Origin: Actinomycetota bacterium
GTDB lineage: Bacteria; Actinomycetota; Acidimicrobiia; Acidimicrobiales; CADCTF01
Direction: 5' to 3'
DNA: 23,860 bases
Assembly: GCA_019348305.1 (NCBI GenBank)
Contig: JAHWJQ010000008.1
Location: forward strand, 1-23,860
Part shown: positions 1 through 6,538 of the stretch, piece by piece
Numbering within the stretch: position 1 is the first letter of the stretch
Layout: each line of letters starts with the position of its first letter
Notes under the pieces: model-generated
The model's input: the letters and a program-made list of their open reading frames with translations, nothing else
Told to the model about the DNA's origin: nothing
Database searches by the model: none
Made by a program: the position numbers and the translations under genes

Positions 1-23
1 CCAGATGATGCGAGGGAGGTTGC

Positions 24-152
24 ATGCGCTGCGGTGACTGCAACGTTGAGAGCGAGACCAGCAAGCTCTCCTGGTGCCGCAAGGGACTTTGGCGACTGAC
101 CGTCGATGGAGCACGTCTACTGCGTCCGAGGCCGACGGTGTCGCGACCATGA
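24..152 (+). CDS. Possible small Cys-containing protein (42 aa), unrecognised
   Basis: An ATG preceded by a GGGAGG four bases upstream opens a 42-codon frame ending in TGA. The product begins M-R-C-G-D-C, with one C-x-x-C pair and a third Cys near residue 18, then becomes Arg/Pro-rich. It lies 51 bases upstream of the selenoprotein gene on the same strand and could be a leader peptide, a tiny metal or redox protein, or a remnant. The second half has weaker GC3 bias than real genes nearby, so it may be chance. I recognise no family. Confidence 0.2.
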   Translation: MRCGDCNVESETSKLSWCRKGLWRLTVDGARLLRPRPTVSRP

Positions 153-203
153 GCCGTCGTCCGCCCGGGCGCCCCCTTCACGGTCGGTCTGCAGGAGGAC
201 CCG

Positions 204-1007
204 ATGGGTTCTGAGCTCCAGCCGGTCATTGATGACGACAGCGAGGGATTTGCGGATGTCGAGCGCAGCTACGTCCGCGAAGTGGTTGGAGTTGCCGACT
301 TCGACTGGGTGCCGGCGCCCGACCCGTCGCCGAGAAACCGGCTGCCGGTCCCACTCTCCGAGGCGCGGGTGACGCTCGTGTCCACGGCCGGCGTCCACGT
401 AGCCGGCACGCGTGGATTGGGAGCTGGTGGTGACGCGCTGGCCGTGCCGATCGACGCCGAGATCCAGCTCACCCACGTCGGCTACGACACCGCTCGCGCC
501 GCGAACGACCCCGACGTCGTGTACCCCGTCCGCCGGCTCCGGGCCCTCGCAGACGCTGGGTTCATCGGCTCCGTGGCCCCGACAGCCATCTCGACGATGG
601 GCTTCGTCCCCGATGGACGGCGCCTGCTGACGCGAGCGGTCCCCCTCGCGGTCGAGCGCATCGTCGACGAAGAGGCGCATCTGGCCCTGCTGGTGCCGGC
701 CTGACCTGTCTGCCAGCAGTCGGTCGGACTGCTCCAACGAGGGCTCGACATGGCCGGCGTCGCCACCGTTTCCATTACCCAGGTGCCTGGGATCACCCGG
801 TTGGTGAAACCGTCCCTGGCTTGCTTCGTGGCCCACCCGTTCGGCCTGACGCTGGGAGCCGTCGGCGACCACGCCATGCACGACGCGGTCCTGAGGGCCG
901 TGCTCGCCGAGGCTCCGGAACCACACCCAGCCGGGACGATCGTGGCGATGCCGTTCCGGTGGCCCGACGATCTCCGCGCCCGTCAGCTGCGCAAGCAGGG
1001 CCGCTGA
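204..1007 (+). CDS. GrdB/PrdB-like selenoprotein (glycine/betaine/sarcosine/D-proline reductase selenoprotein B family), Sec at UGA 702-704
   Basis: The frame runs 267 residues if the TGA at 702-704 is read as selenocysteine (residue 167). Without readthrough it gives a 166-residue N-terminal piece, and the rest stays open in the same frame to a TGA at 1005-1007. AGGAGG at 193-198 sets the ATG at 204. The N-terminal half has family features: F-D-W-V-P near residue 35, a T-x-x-G-V-H stretch, T-H-V-G-Y-D, and D-P-D-V-V-Y-P-V-R-R-L. The UGA falls in L-V-P-A-U-P-V-C-Q-Q-S-V-G-L, where homologs as I recall them carry C-P-V-C-x-Q-S-V-G-L. GrdB and PrdB of clostridia use a U-x-x-C motif at this place. 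The tail I-T-R-L-V-K-P onward continues the family pattern. Substrate is unknown: no GrdA, GrdC/D or PrdA partner is visible, so amino-acid reductase activity is not implied. Convergent with the flavoprotein gene 26 bases downstream. Confidence 0.85.
715..733 (+). promoter_or_regulatory. bSECIS-like hairpin for the UGA at 702-704
   Basis: A perfect 7-bp stem (AGCAGTC at 715-721 with GACTGCT at 727-733) closes a five-base loop, GGTCG. The stem starts 10 bases after the UGA, and the loop Gs are at nucleotides 21-22 counted from the U of UGA. From memory, the E. coli fdhF element has loop GGUCU with the key G and U at 23-24, so geometry and loop agree within one or two bases. It lies inside the coding sequence, as bacterial SECIS elements do, and would recruit SelB. 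Confidence 0.75.
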
Positions 1008-1033
1008 ACGCTACGACCGCCGGGTCCGAAACG

Positions 1034-1777
1034 TCATCGGTGCTCCGGGTTTTCGAAGTCGAAGCGGCGGCCGGCGTCCCACTCCGAACGCTGGTTACCG
1101 TGTGCCGGAAGGCCTCCGGCGTCCTTCAGCATCCGGGCGAGGTGCAGCAGGTTCCAGGCCATGAAGGTGGCGTTGCGGTTGGTGAAGTCGTTGGCAGGGC
1201 CTCCGGAGCCGGGGTCGAGGTAGGACGGCCCGGGACCGGCTTCGCCTACCCATCCGGCGTCGGCCTGGGGCGGGATCGTGAACCCGAGGTGCTGCAGCGA
1301 GTAGAGGATGTTCATCGCACAGTGCTTGGCGCCGTCCTCGTTACCGGTGATGACGCAGCCGCCAACGCGGCCGTAGTACTTGTACTGGCCTGCCTCGTTG
1401 AGCTCTGCTGAGTTGCCATAGAGGCGCTCGATGACCCGCGTGCACACCGAGCTCTTCTCACCGAGCCATATCGGGGTCCCGATGACGAGGATGTCGGCAG
1501 CCATCACCCGCTCGACGAGCGCGGGCCAGTCATCGCTGGCGAAGCCGTGGTCCCGCATGTCCGGGTACACGCCTGGGGGAAGATCATGATCGACTGCCCG
1601 AATCACGTCGATGGTGACGCCGTTGCCGTTCATGACCGCCATCGACCGCTCGAGGAGGCCTTGGGTGTGGGACTGCGCCGGGGATGGCTTCAGTGTGCAG
1701 TTGATCACCATCGCCCGCAGGTCACTGAAGTCCCACGGGCTCTCTACGCACAGTCGCTGTTGGTGTTCGTCCAGCAC
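1034..1777 (-). CDS. NAD(P)H-dependent FMN reductase / flavodoxin-fold protein
   Basis: The 247-residue product has a flavodoxin-like Rossmann fold. M-V-I-N-C-T-L-K-P-S near residue 23 begins the first strand and is followed by a phosphate-binding S-x-T loop (P-A-Q-S-H-T-Q-G). G-T-P-I-W-L-G-E-K-S near residue 100 is the second flavin loop, and G-N-E-D-G-A-K-H-C comes at about residue 145. Such proteins bind FMN and pass electrons from NAD(P)H to quinones, flavins or metal centres; the substrate cannot be told. The GTG start is fixed by AGGGAGGAG six bases upstream; an internal ATG at residue 23 would lose it. The gene faces the GrdB-like selenoprotein gene and is divergent from the AhpD-like one, so it sits between the two predicted selenoproteins and is a candidate electron donor to either (inference). 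Confidence 0.9.
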   Translation of the reverse strand: MLDEHQQRLCVESPWDFSDLRAMVINCTLKPSPAQSHTQGLLERSMAVMNGNGVTIDVIRAVDHDLPPGVYPDMRDHGFASDDWPALVERVMAADILVIGTPIWLGEKSSVCTRVIERLYGNSAELNEAGQYKYYGRVGGCVITGNEDGAKHCAMNILYSLQHLGFTIPPQADAGWVGEAGPGPSYLDPGSGGPANDFTNRNATFMAWNLLHLARMLKDAGGLPAHGNQRSEWDAGRRFDFENPEHR

Positions 1778-1877
1778 GTTGCTCCTCCCTGAGATCCGAG
1801 TACTCCACCGAGCATGTCAGTCGAGCGCCGTCGGCGGCCGTTCCCGAACGCCAGGGCACCACATCTGCCTGGAGCCA

Positions 1878-2755
1878 ATGCCAGCTTGGAGCGACTGCCC
1901 CGCCTACGCTCCGGTCGTGCCCGACCCGGGTGACGATCCCATCCGAGGCGACCTGGTGTCCGCGATCGAGCGGACATCGCTACGGAGCCGGCCACAACGA
2001 CCGAGACGTGGGTGGCGGGCGTTTCTGAAGAGCTGGGCGAGCTCCGCTACATCGAGCTGGTCGGCATCGTGGCGCGCGTCGTCGCCGTCGACACCTTCAC
2101 GCGGCTCCTGGGCCGCGACCTGCTCCCACTGCCCGAGAGTGTGCCCGGTGGTGCCACGCATGACGCTCCACCGGCGAACCTGCGCCGCAACCGCACCTGG
2201 GTATCTATGGCGATGCCGGTCCCGCCGTCCGTTCTCGGTGCCGTCCCCGCTGCGATGGCGGCCATGAACGACCTGTGCGACCACCTCTACATGCCGCCGG
2301 CGGAGATGGGCGACCCGGACTGGCAGCGGCGGAGGCTGCACCGGACTCAGATGGAGCTCGTGGCGGCGACGGTGTCACACCAGAACCAGTGCTTCTACTG
2401 AGCGCTCGCGCACGCAGGGATGCTCAGTTGGAGCGCCCGGGAGACCGGTCGAGCCGTCAACCTGGATGGCATCGTGGACCAGTCAACCGACCCCCTGCTG
2501 CCCGGAGGCCGTGAGCTCGTCGCCCTCGGGCGAGCCGTCTCGCAGCGCCAGCCAGACCGCGGTCGGCTCGACGCCGTCGCGTCCCGTATCGGCCTCGAAG
2601 CGGCGATCGACGCCGCGGCGGTCGCCGCCAACTTCCAGGTCATGAACCGCGTCGTCGACGCGACTGGACTGCCGGTCGGGCGCCGTCGACGCGAGGAGAA
2701 CGTCGAGCTGATCACTCGCCTGAAGCTCGACGAGTTCCCGCACTCGCAGCACTGA
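1878..2755 (+). CDS. AhpD/carboxymuconolactone decarboxylase-like selenoprotein, C-F-Y-U active site, with one apparent -1 indel near 1972
   Basis: Frame 2012-2401 ends in L-V-A-A-T-V-S-H-Q-N-Q-C-F-Y then TGA (2399-2401). The same frame continues A-L-A-H-A-G-M-L-S-W and stays open to 2755. AhpD-like peroxidase-related proteins have C-x-x-C followed by a His at this place (N-x-C-F-Y-C-x-x-x-H), so UGA replaces the second Cys and is read as selenocysteine. The upstream Y-I-E-L-V-G-I-V-A-R-V-V-A-V-D-T-F and downstream D-A-A-A-V-A-A-N-F-Q-V-M-N-R are typical of the family. The N-terminus is split: ATG 1878 with GGAG just upstream reads to I-E-R at 1973, then homology moves to the frame D-I-A-T-E-P, as if one base were missing. 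With that base restored the protein is about 292 residues, Sec near 175. If the indel is not an error, GTG 2012 is the only start left. Likely an alkylhydroperoxidase-type thiol/selenol reductase. Confidence 0.75.
2418..2438 (+). promoter_or_regulatory. bSECIS-like hairpin for the UGA at 2399-2401
   Basis: GGATGCTC at 2418-2425 pairs with GAGCGCCC at 2431-2438: seven pairs including one U-G, with a single A-C mismatch. The five-base loop is AGTTG and contains the G-U that SelB-binding loops need. The loop begins 24 bases after the UGA, inside the 16-37 base range used for bacterial SECIS searches. A competing 6-bp pairing (GCGCTC 2402-2407 with GAGCGC 2431-2436) could form a longer outer stem, so the fold should be computed. 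Confidence 0.6.
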
Positions 2756-2812
2756 GCGCGCGGCAGTCGATCCACGAGGGGCCAGTCCTGCGGTACCTCA
2801 CGCCGGTCGCCC

Positions 2813-3790
2813 TCAGCAGTAGGGCCGGGCGAGCACGAGCAGGAAGTCCCCGCCGGCGCCCCACGTACCTTCGGAGACGAAACCGGCCTCAGTGAGCTCG
2901 TCGAGGATTCGGTCCGGGGTGAACTTGGCGCTGATCTCGGTGTGGAGATCCTCACCCCGCTCGAACCGGACATCCAAGTCGAGCGCGCCGACGGCCACGA
3001 CATGGTCAGCCGCGGCCCGGAGGCGGATGTCCATCCACTGTTCATCGGCGTTCCAGACGGCGACGTGGTCGAACCGGCCGGGATCGAAGGTGGCATCCAG
3101 CACCCGGTTGAGGACGCACAGGGCGTTGCGGTTGAACGCGGCGGTGACACCGCGAGCGTCGTCGTAGGCGGCAAGCAGGCGGCCGGTGTCCTTCACGAGG
3201 TCGACGCCCAGCAGGAGGTAGTCGTCGCAGGTGAGCGAGCAGTCGAGGTCGACCAGGAAGCGCCGCCGCTGCTCGGGGGTGAGGTTGCCGATCGTGCTGC
3301 CCAGGAAGGCCACGAGACGCCGCCGGCCAGCAGGCAACGCATCCAGGTGGCGGTGGAAGTCGGCGACCACAGCGTGCACCTCCACACCGGCGTAGTCGCC
3401 CGCGATGGCCGTAGCGGCGGCGCGCAGGGTGTCCTCGCTGACGTCGAGCGGCGCGTAGCGCCGCAGCGTGCCGGTTGCGGTCATAGCGTCGAGCAGGAGG
3501 CGGGTCTTGTCGGAGGTTCCCGAGCCCAGCTCGACGAGCGTGTCGGCGCCGGCAGCAGCGACGATCTCACCTGCGTGGGCTTGGAGCAGGTGGCGCTCGG
3601 CGCGAGTGAGGTAGTACTCGGGCAGACGGGTGATTTCGTCGAACAGGGCGCTGCCGCGCTCGTCGTAGAACCACACCGGGGACAGCGACTTGGGCCTGCT
3701 GGTGAGGCCACGGCGGGCGTCCGCGAGGAGGCCCTGGTGGCGGTCGTCGGGGGTGAGCAGGACATCCACGGTGAGCTGGGTCGTGGACAC
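2813..3790 (-). CDS. egtD: Histidine N-alpha-methyltransferase EgtD (ergothioneine biosynthesis)
   Basis: EgtD trimethylates the alpha-amino group of L-histidine with three SAM to give hercynine, the first step of ergothioneine synthesis. The 325-residue length matches the family (about 320). The N-terminal W-F-Y-D-E-R-G-S-A-L-F-D-E-I segment is diagnostic. The SAM-binding motif E-L-G-S-G-T-S-D-K-T-R is near residue 88, F-L-G-S-T-I-G-N near residue 163, and F-N-R-N-A-L-C-V-L-N-R near residue 220, all as expected. The GTG start lies three bases after the egtB stop, so the two genes are co-translated. The 3' end converges on the AhpD-like selenoprotein gene 57 bases away. Confidence 0.95.
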   Translation of the reverse strand: MSTTQLTVDVLLTPDDRHQGLLADARRGLTSRPKSLSPVWFYDERGSALFDEITRLPEYYLTRAERHLLQAHAGEIVAAAGADTLVELGSGTSDKTRLLLDAMTATGTLRRYAPLDVSEDTLRAAATAIAGDYAGVEVHAVVADFHRHLDALPAGRRRLVAFLGSTIGNLTPEQRRRFLVDLDCSLTCDDYLLLGVDLVKDTGRLLAAYDDARGVTAAFNRNALCVLNRVLDATFDPGRFDHVAVWNADEQWMDIRLRAAADHVVAVGALDLDVRFERGEDLHTEISAKFTPDRILDELTEAGFVSEGTWGAGGDFLLVLARPYC

Positions 3791-3793
3791 GGG

Positions 3794-5038
3794 CTAGCGG
3801 TCCCGGGCGAGGCGGACGCCCGTGAAAGGCCAGCGTGCGCCGGGCGGGAAGAAGTTTCGGTAGGTGGGCCGGGCGTGACCAGGCGCGGTGACGCAGGCGC
3901 CGCCCCGCAGGACCTGCTGGTTCACCATGAACTTGCCGTTGTACTCGCCGACGCCGCCAGGCGCCGGGCGGAACCCCGGGTAGGCGGTGTAGGGCGAGGC
4001 CGTCCACTCCCACACCTCACCGACTGAGTCGGAGACGGCGTCGCCGCGGGGCGGCCGGGGATGGAGCGCGTCGAGGTCGAACCGGTCGTGCCGTGGCGGA
4101 TCGGCGGTGACGGCGTGCTCCCATTCGGCCTCGGTTGGGAGGCGGACGCCAGCCCAGCGAGCGTAGGCATCGGCTTCGTAGTAGCTCACGTGGCACACCG
4201 GCTCGTCCCGGTCGACGTCGTGCTCGCCCGCCAACGTGAACACACGCCAGTTGTCGCCGTCCGGTCGCCAGTAGAGCGGGGCGAACCACCCCTCGGCCTG
4301 GACAGTGGCCCATCCGTCCGACAGCCAAAGCTCCGGTCGTCGGTAGCCCCCGTCGTCGACGAAGGCCAACCATTCGCCGCAGCTCACGGTTCGCGAGGCG
4401 AGGGCGAACGGCTGAAGGTGGACCGGGTGACGGGGGAGCTCGTTGTCGAAGGCGAAGCTCTCGCCGTCGTGGCCGACCTCGATCAGCCCGCCAGGGTCCT
4501 GCCGCCACGTCAGTGCGTGCATCCGCCGGTCGTGACGACGCGCCGGTCGGTACGCGGGGCGAAGTGGGTTCTTGGACAGGACGTGCTTGATGTCCATGAG
4601 GAGCAGTTCTTGGTGCTGCTGCTCATGGTGCAGGCCCAGCTCGACCAGCCACGCCGCCTCGGGGACAACCGGCTGGCCGAGCAGCTCAAGCATCGCCCGG
4701 TCGACCACCGCTCGGTAGGTGGCGATTTCCGCGATGCCGGGCCGGGACAGCAGGCCGCGCTCGTTGCGGGCGTGCCGGGGGCCGACTGTCTCGTAGTAGG
4801 AGTTGAAGAGGTACCCGTACCCAGGGTGGAACGGCGCGTAGCCGGCGCCAAAGCGTGCAAGAACGAACTCTTCGAAGAACCAGCTCGTATGACCGCGGTG
4901 CCACTTGGTGGGGCTGACATCCGGCATCGACTGGACGGTCTGGTCCTCCGCCGACAGCGGAGAAGCCAGTTCGTCGGTGAGCGAGCGGACGCGACAGAAC
5001 CGGTCGGCCGACGGGCCGTCGCCGTCTAGTTGCCTCAC
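3794..5038 (-). CDS. egtB: Ergothioneine sulfoxide synthase EgtB
   Basis: EgtB is a non-heme iron enzyme that joins hercynine to gamma-glutamylcysteine (or cysteine) with O2 to make the sulfoxide precursor of ergothioneine. The 414-residue protein has an N-terminal DinB-like domain carrying iron ligands (K-W-H-R-G-H near 45-50, and H138-x3-H142 in H-H-E-Q-Q-H-Q-E). A C-terminal FGE-sulfatase domain follows, with W-E-W-T-A-S-P-Y and the closing F-T-G-V-R-L-A-R-D. R88 and R91 in G-P-R-H-A-R match the Arg pair that holds gamma-glutamylcysteine in mycobacterial EgtB. This argues against it being SenA, the selenoneine homolog, which lacks them. The GTG start overlaps the DUF427 stop (GTGA). No egtA, egtC or egtE is in the window. 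Confidence 0.95.
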   Translation of the reverse strand: MRQLDGDGPSADRFCRVRSLTDELASPLSAEDQTVQSMPDVSPTKWHRGHTSWFFEEFVLARFGAGYAPFHPGYGYLFNSYYETVGPRHARNERGLLSRPGIAEIATYRAVVDRAMLELLGQPVVPEAAWLVELGLHHEQQHQELLLMDIKHVLSKNPLRPAYRPARRHDRRMHALTWRQDPGGLIEVGHDGESFAFDNELPRHPVHLQPFALASRTVSCGEWLAFVDDGGYRRPELWLSDGWATVQAEGWFAPLYWRPDGDNWRVFTLAGEHDVDRDEPVCHVSYYEADAYARWAGVRLPTEAEWEHAVTADPPRHDRFDLDALHPRPPRGDAVSDSVGEVWEWTASPYTAYPGFRPAPGGVGEYNGKFMVNQQVLRGGACVTAPGHARPTYRNFFPPGARWPFTGVRLARDR

Positions 5039-5373
5039 CGCAGGCGGTTGGCGGGGCGGCCGAGCAACCCCCGCCCTTCGGTGACGTCGCCGCTACGCTC
5101 GATCCTCACGCCTCGCCAGAAGGCGATCCGCCCCCCCACGAGCGGTGCGGCGCGCGGGCTGAGGTCCGGGTAGTGCCAAGCGGCCGGCCCGTTCTCCTCT
5201 CCGTCGACGACAACGTCGTAGTAACCCGCCGTGCCCTTCCACGGGGACACCGACCGGTCGGCGCTGTCGCGGAGGTAGCGGCGGTCGACGGGCTGGGCGG
5301 GGAAGTAGGGGTAGCCGTCGACGACCTCGACGCTGTCGGCGATGACCCTCCCATTCCAGATGGCTAACGGCAT
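5035..5373 (-). CDS. DUF427 domain protein
   Basis: The product is 112 residues: a compact DUF427 (NTP_transf_9) domain starting M-P-L-A-I-W-N-G-R-V-I-A, with Y-F-P in the middle and W-K-G-T-A-G-Y-Y-D-V near residue 48. It ends G-R-I-A-F-W-R-G-V. The frame is open much further upstream, but the ATG at 5373 has GGAG six bases ahead and is where family similarity begins. The biochemical role of the family is not established to my knowledge. The stop overlaps the egtB start in GTGA, so it is the first gene of the DUF427-egtB-egtD operon. A 6-bp hairpin (GCCGGG 5389-5394 with CCCGGC 5400-5405) lies just upstream of its ribosome site. Confidence 0.85.
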   Translation of the reverse strand: MPLAIWNGRVIADSVEVVDGYPYFPAQPVDRRYLRDSADRSVSPWKGTAGYYDVVVDGEENGPAAWHYPDLSPRAAPLVGGRIAFWRGVRIERSGDVTEGRGLLGRPANRLR

Positions 5374-5501
5374 CTGCACTCCTTTCGTGCCGGGCGGAAC
5401 CCGGCCCCACCGGCGATCATTCCCCGCGGTCCAGGACGAGAAGAAGCCGTGAAGCTCGAGGAGTGGTCGACCGGATGTCTGCGGCTCACGAGGCTGCCCC
5501 T

Positions 5502-5840
5502 TCAGTGCCAGGTCGCCCAGGGCGCGCCCGTCGCGACGCCGGCGGCGAACACGACGAAGGGCGCCACGCTCAACACGACTACGACCGGATGCTGCGGCAA
5601 ACCGAGGCGACGGAGCGAGGCCCGGAAGCCATAAGCGGCGGCCGCCGTGGCCAACCACCACACCACCCGCAGCGGTTGCGGCCAGGCCAGAGGGACGACG
5701 TCGTCGGCCCATGACGGCACCGGCGAGTTGGCGGCGCCACTGGTGACGACCTCGGAGACGACGGCCAGGCCCACGAAGAGGGCGCAGGCGAGCGCCGTCA
5801 ACACCAGCCGAGCGGTGACCCGGTCCTGCTCGCTCGTCAT
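5502..5840 (-). CDS. Small membrane protein, unrecognised
   Basis: The frame gives 112 residues from the ATG at 5840 (M-T-S-E-Q-D-R); a GTG six bases upstream with a G-rich stretch ten bases before it is an equal alternative. Three hydrophobic segments are visible: L-V-L-T-A-L-A-C-A-L-F-V-G near residue 15, V-V-W-W-L-A-T-A-A-A-A-Y-G in the middle, and V-V-V-V-L-S-V-A-P-F-V-V-F near residue 85. The first two are joined by a loop containing W-A-D-D-V-V-P-L-A-W. It is a plausible three-pass inner-membrane protein. I do not recognise a family. It lies on the same strand as DUF427 but 128 bases before it. Confidence 0.6.
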   Translation of the reverse strand: MTSEQDRVTARLVLTALACALFVGLAVVSEVVTSGAANSPVPSWADDVVPLAWPQPLRVVWWLATAAAAYGFRASLRRLGLPQHPVVVVLSVAPFVVFAAGVATGAPWATWH

Positions 5841-6004
5841 CGCCACGGCATGGGAACCCCCTTCAAGGCGTCGCGCTCCCCCCGAACCCACTCTCCACGC
5901 CGGCGGCCTCACCCGGCTACGCCTCGCGACGCACGGCGGCGACCTGCCGACCCTCGCGGGCAACGAAGCCGGCTCACTTGGTCGCTCGTCGGCGCTGCCG
6001 TCTC

Positions 6005-6248
6005 GGGGTCAACTCCGTGGGGACGGGCGACGGCATGGTCATGGCGCGTGAGTTCGGCTTGGCAGAGAGCGGCTTCGTGCTCGCCCGGGGACAGCGGCGG
6101 GCGACAGGCCAGTGGGCTGCACGAGGCTCTTGGTGGACGAGGCATGCCCATCATCACGTTCTACGGCGCCCGAGGCCGCTTGGTCGACTTGGCCGGAGGA
6201 GCGCTCCCCGACGACACGCTCTGACAGCTCTACGACGTGGACGTGTGA
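6005..6248 (+). pseudogene. Decayed thioredoxin/TlpA-like C-terminal remnant
   Basis: One frame reads S-V-G-T-G-D-G-M-V-M-A-R-E-F-G (about 6010-6060). A second, shifted frame reads G-M-P-I-I-T-F-Y-G-A-R-G-R-L-V-D-L-A-G-G (from about 6140), which resembles the cis-Pro strand and following hairpin of redoxin-fold proteins. The second frame is stopped by TGA at 6222 and would continue Q-L-Y-D-V-D-V to a TGA at 6248, a natural family ending. A CGA-to-TGA change plus a frameshift would explain this. No N-terminal C-x-x-C half is visible upstream, where the antisense membrane gene lies. This reading is pattern-based and uncertain; the rest of 5847-6439 holds nothing else I can support. Confidence 0.35.
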
Positions 6249-6439
6249 CCCCTGCGGCGACCCTGCTCAGCGTCGGGGTGGGCTGACTCTCATCGCCAAG
6301 CGCACGGTGTACGCAGGCTTGTCAGGGCGTGCACGCGCAAGGGCGGGGATGTCGTCTTCCGACGACCCCCGCCGGGTCCGATCCGTTCCCCAGCTTGCAG
6401 GTTGCAGTACCGGCAACAGCGAAACGGAGCGAAATGCGG

Positions 6440-6512
6440 TGGAGGTGATGGGATTCGAACCCACGGCCTCGACATTGCGAACGTCGCGCTCTGCCAACTG
6501 AGCTACACCCCC
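6440..6512 (-). tRNA. tRNA-Ala (anticodon CGC)
   Basis: A full cloverleaf folds on the minus strand: acceptor GGGGGTG with CACCTCC, including the G3-U70 pair that identifies alanine tRNAs; D arm GCTC/GAGC; anticodon stem CGACG/TGTCG around loop TTCGCAA; T arm GTGGG/CCCAT with TTCGAAT. The anticodon CGC reads GCG codons. CCA is not encoded: A73 is followed by CCG. It is a normal alanine tRNA, not tRNA-Sec. It sits between the accessory-looking left part and the conserved middle part. Confidence 0.97.
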
Positions 6513-6538
6513 GGGGCCGGCTCAGGATAGCCGAGGGC

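Noticed and set aside
106..372. 88-codon Arg/Ser-rich frame overlapping the selenoprotein start
   Set aside because: No ribosome site and out of frame with the strongly supported gene at 204.
2942..4027. Long plus-strand open frames opposite egtD/egtB (also 4061-5029)
   Set aside because: Antisense shadows of well-supported genes in GC-rich DNA; no recognisable domain.
3794..5038. SenA (selenoneine synthase) instead of EgtB
   Set aside because: R88/R91 for gamma-glutamylcysteine binding are present, the gene is paired with egtD, and no SenB-like glycosyltransferase is nearby.
6222..6224. A third in-frame UGA (in the redoxin-like remnant) as selenocysteine
   Set aside because: It lies in the C-terminal tail, not at the C-x-x-C site of the fold; a second UGA ends the frame eight codons later, and no SECIS-like hairpin was found. 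Decay is simpler.
6440..6512. tRNA-Sec next to the selenoprotein genes
   Set aside because: Anticodon is CGC, acceptor is 7 bp with G3-U70, and there is no long variable arm; it is tRNA-Ala.
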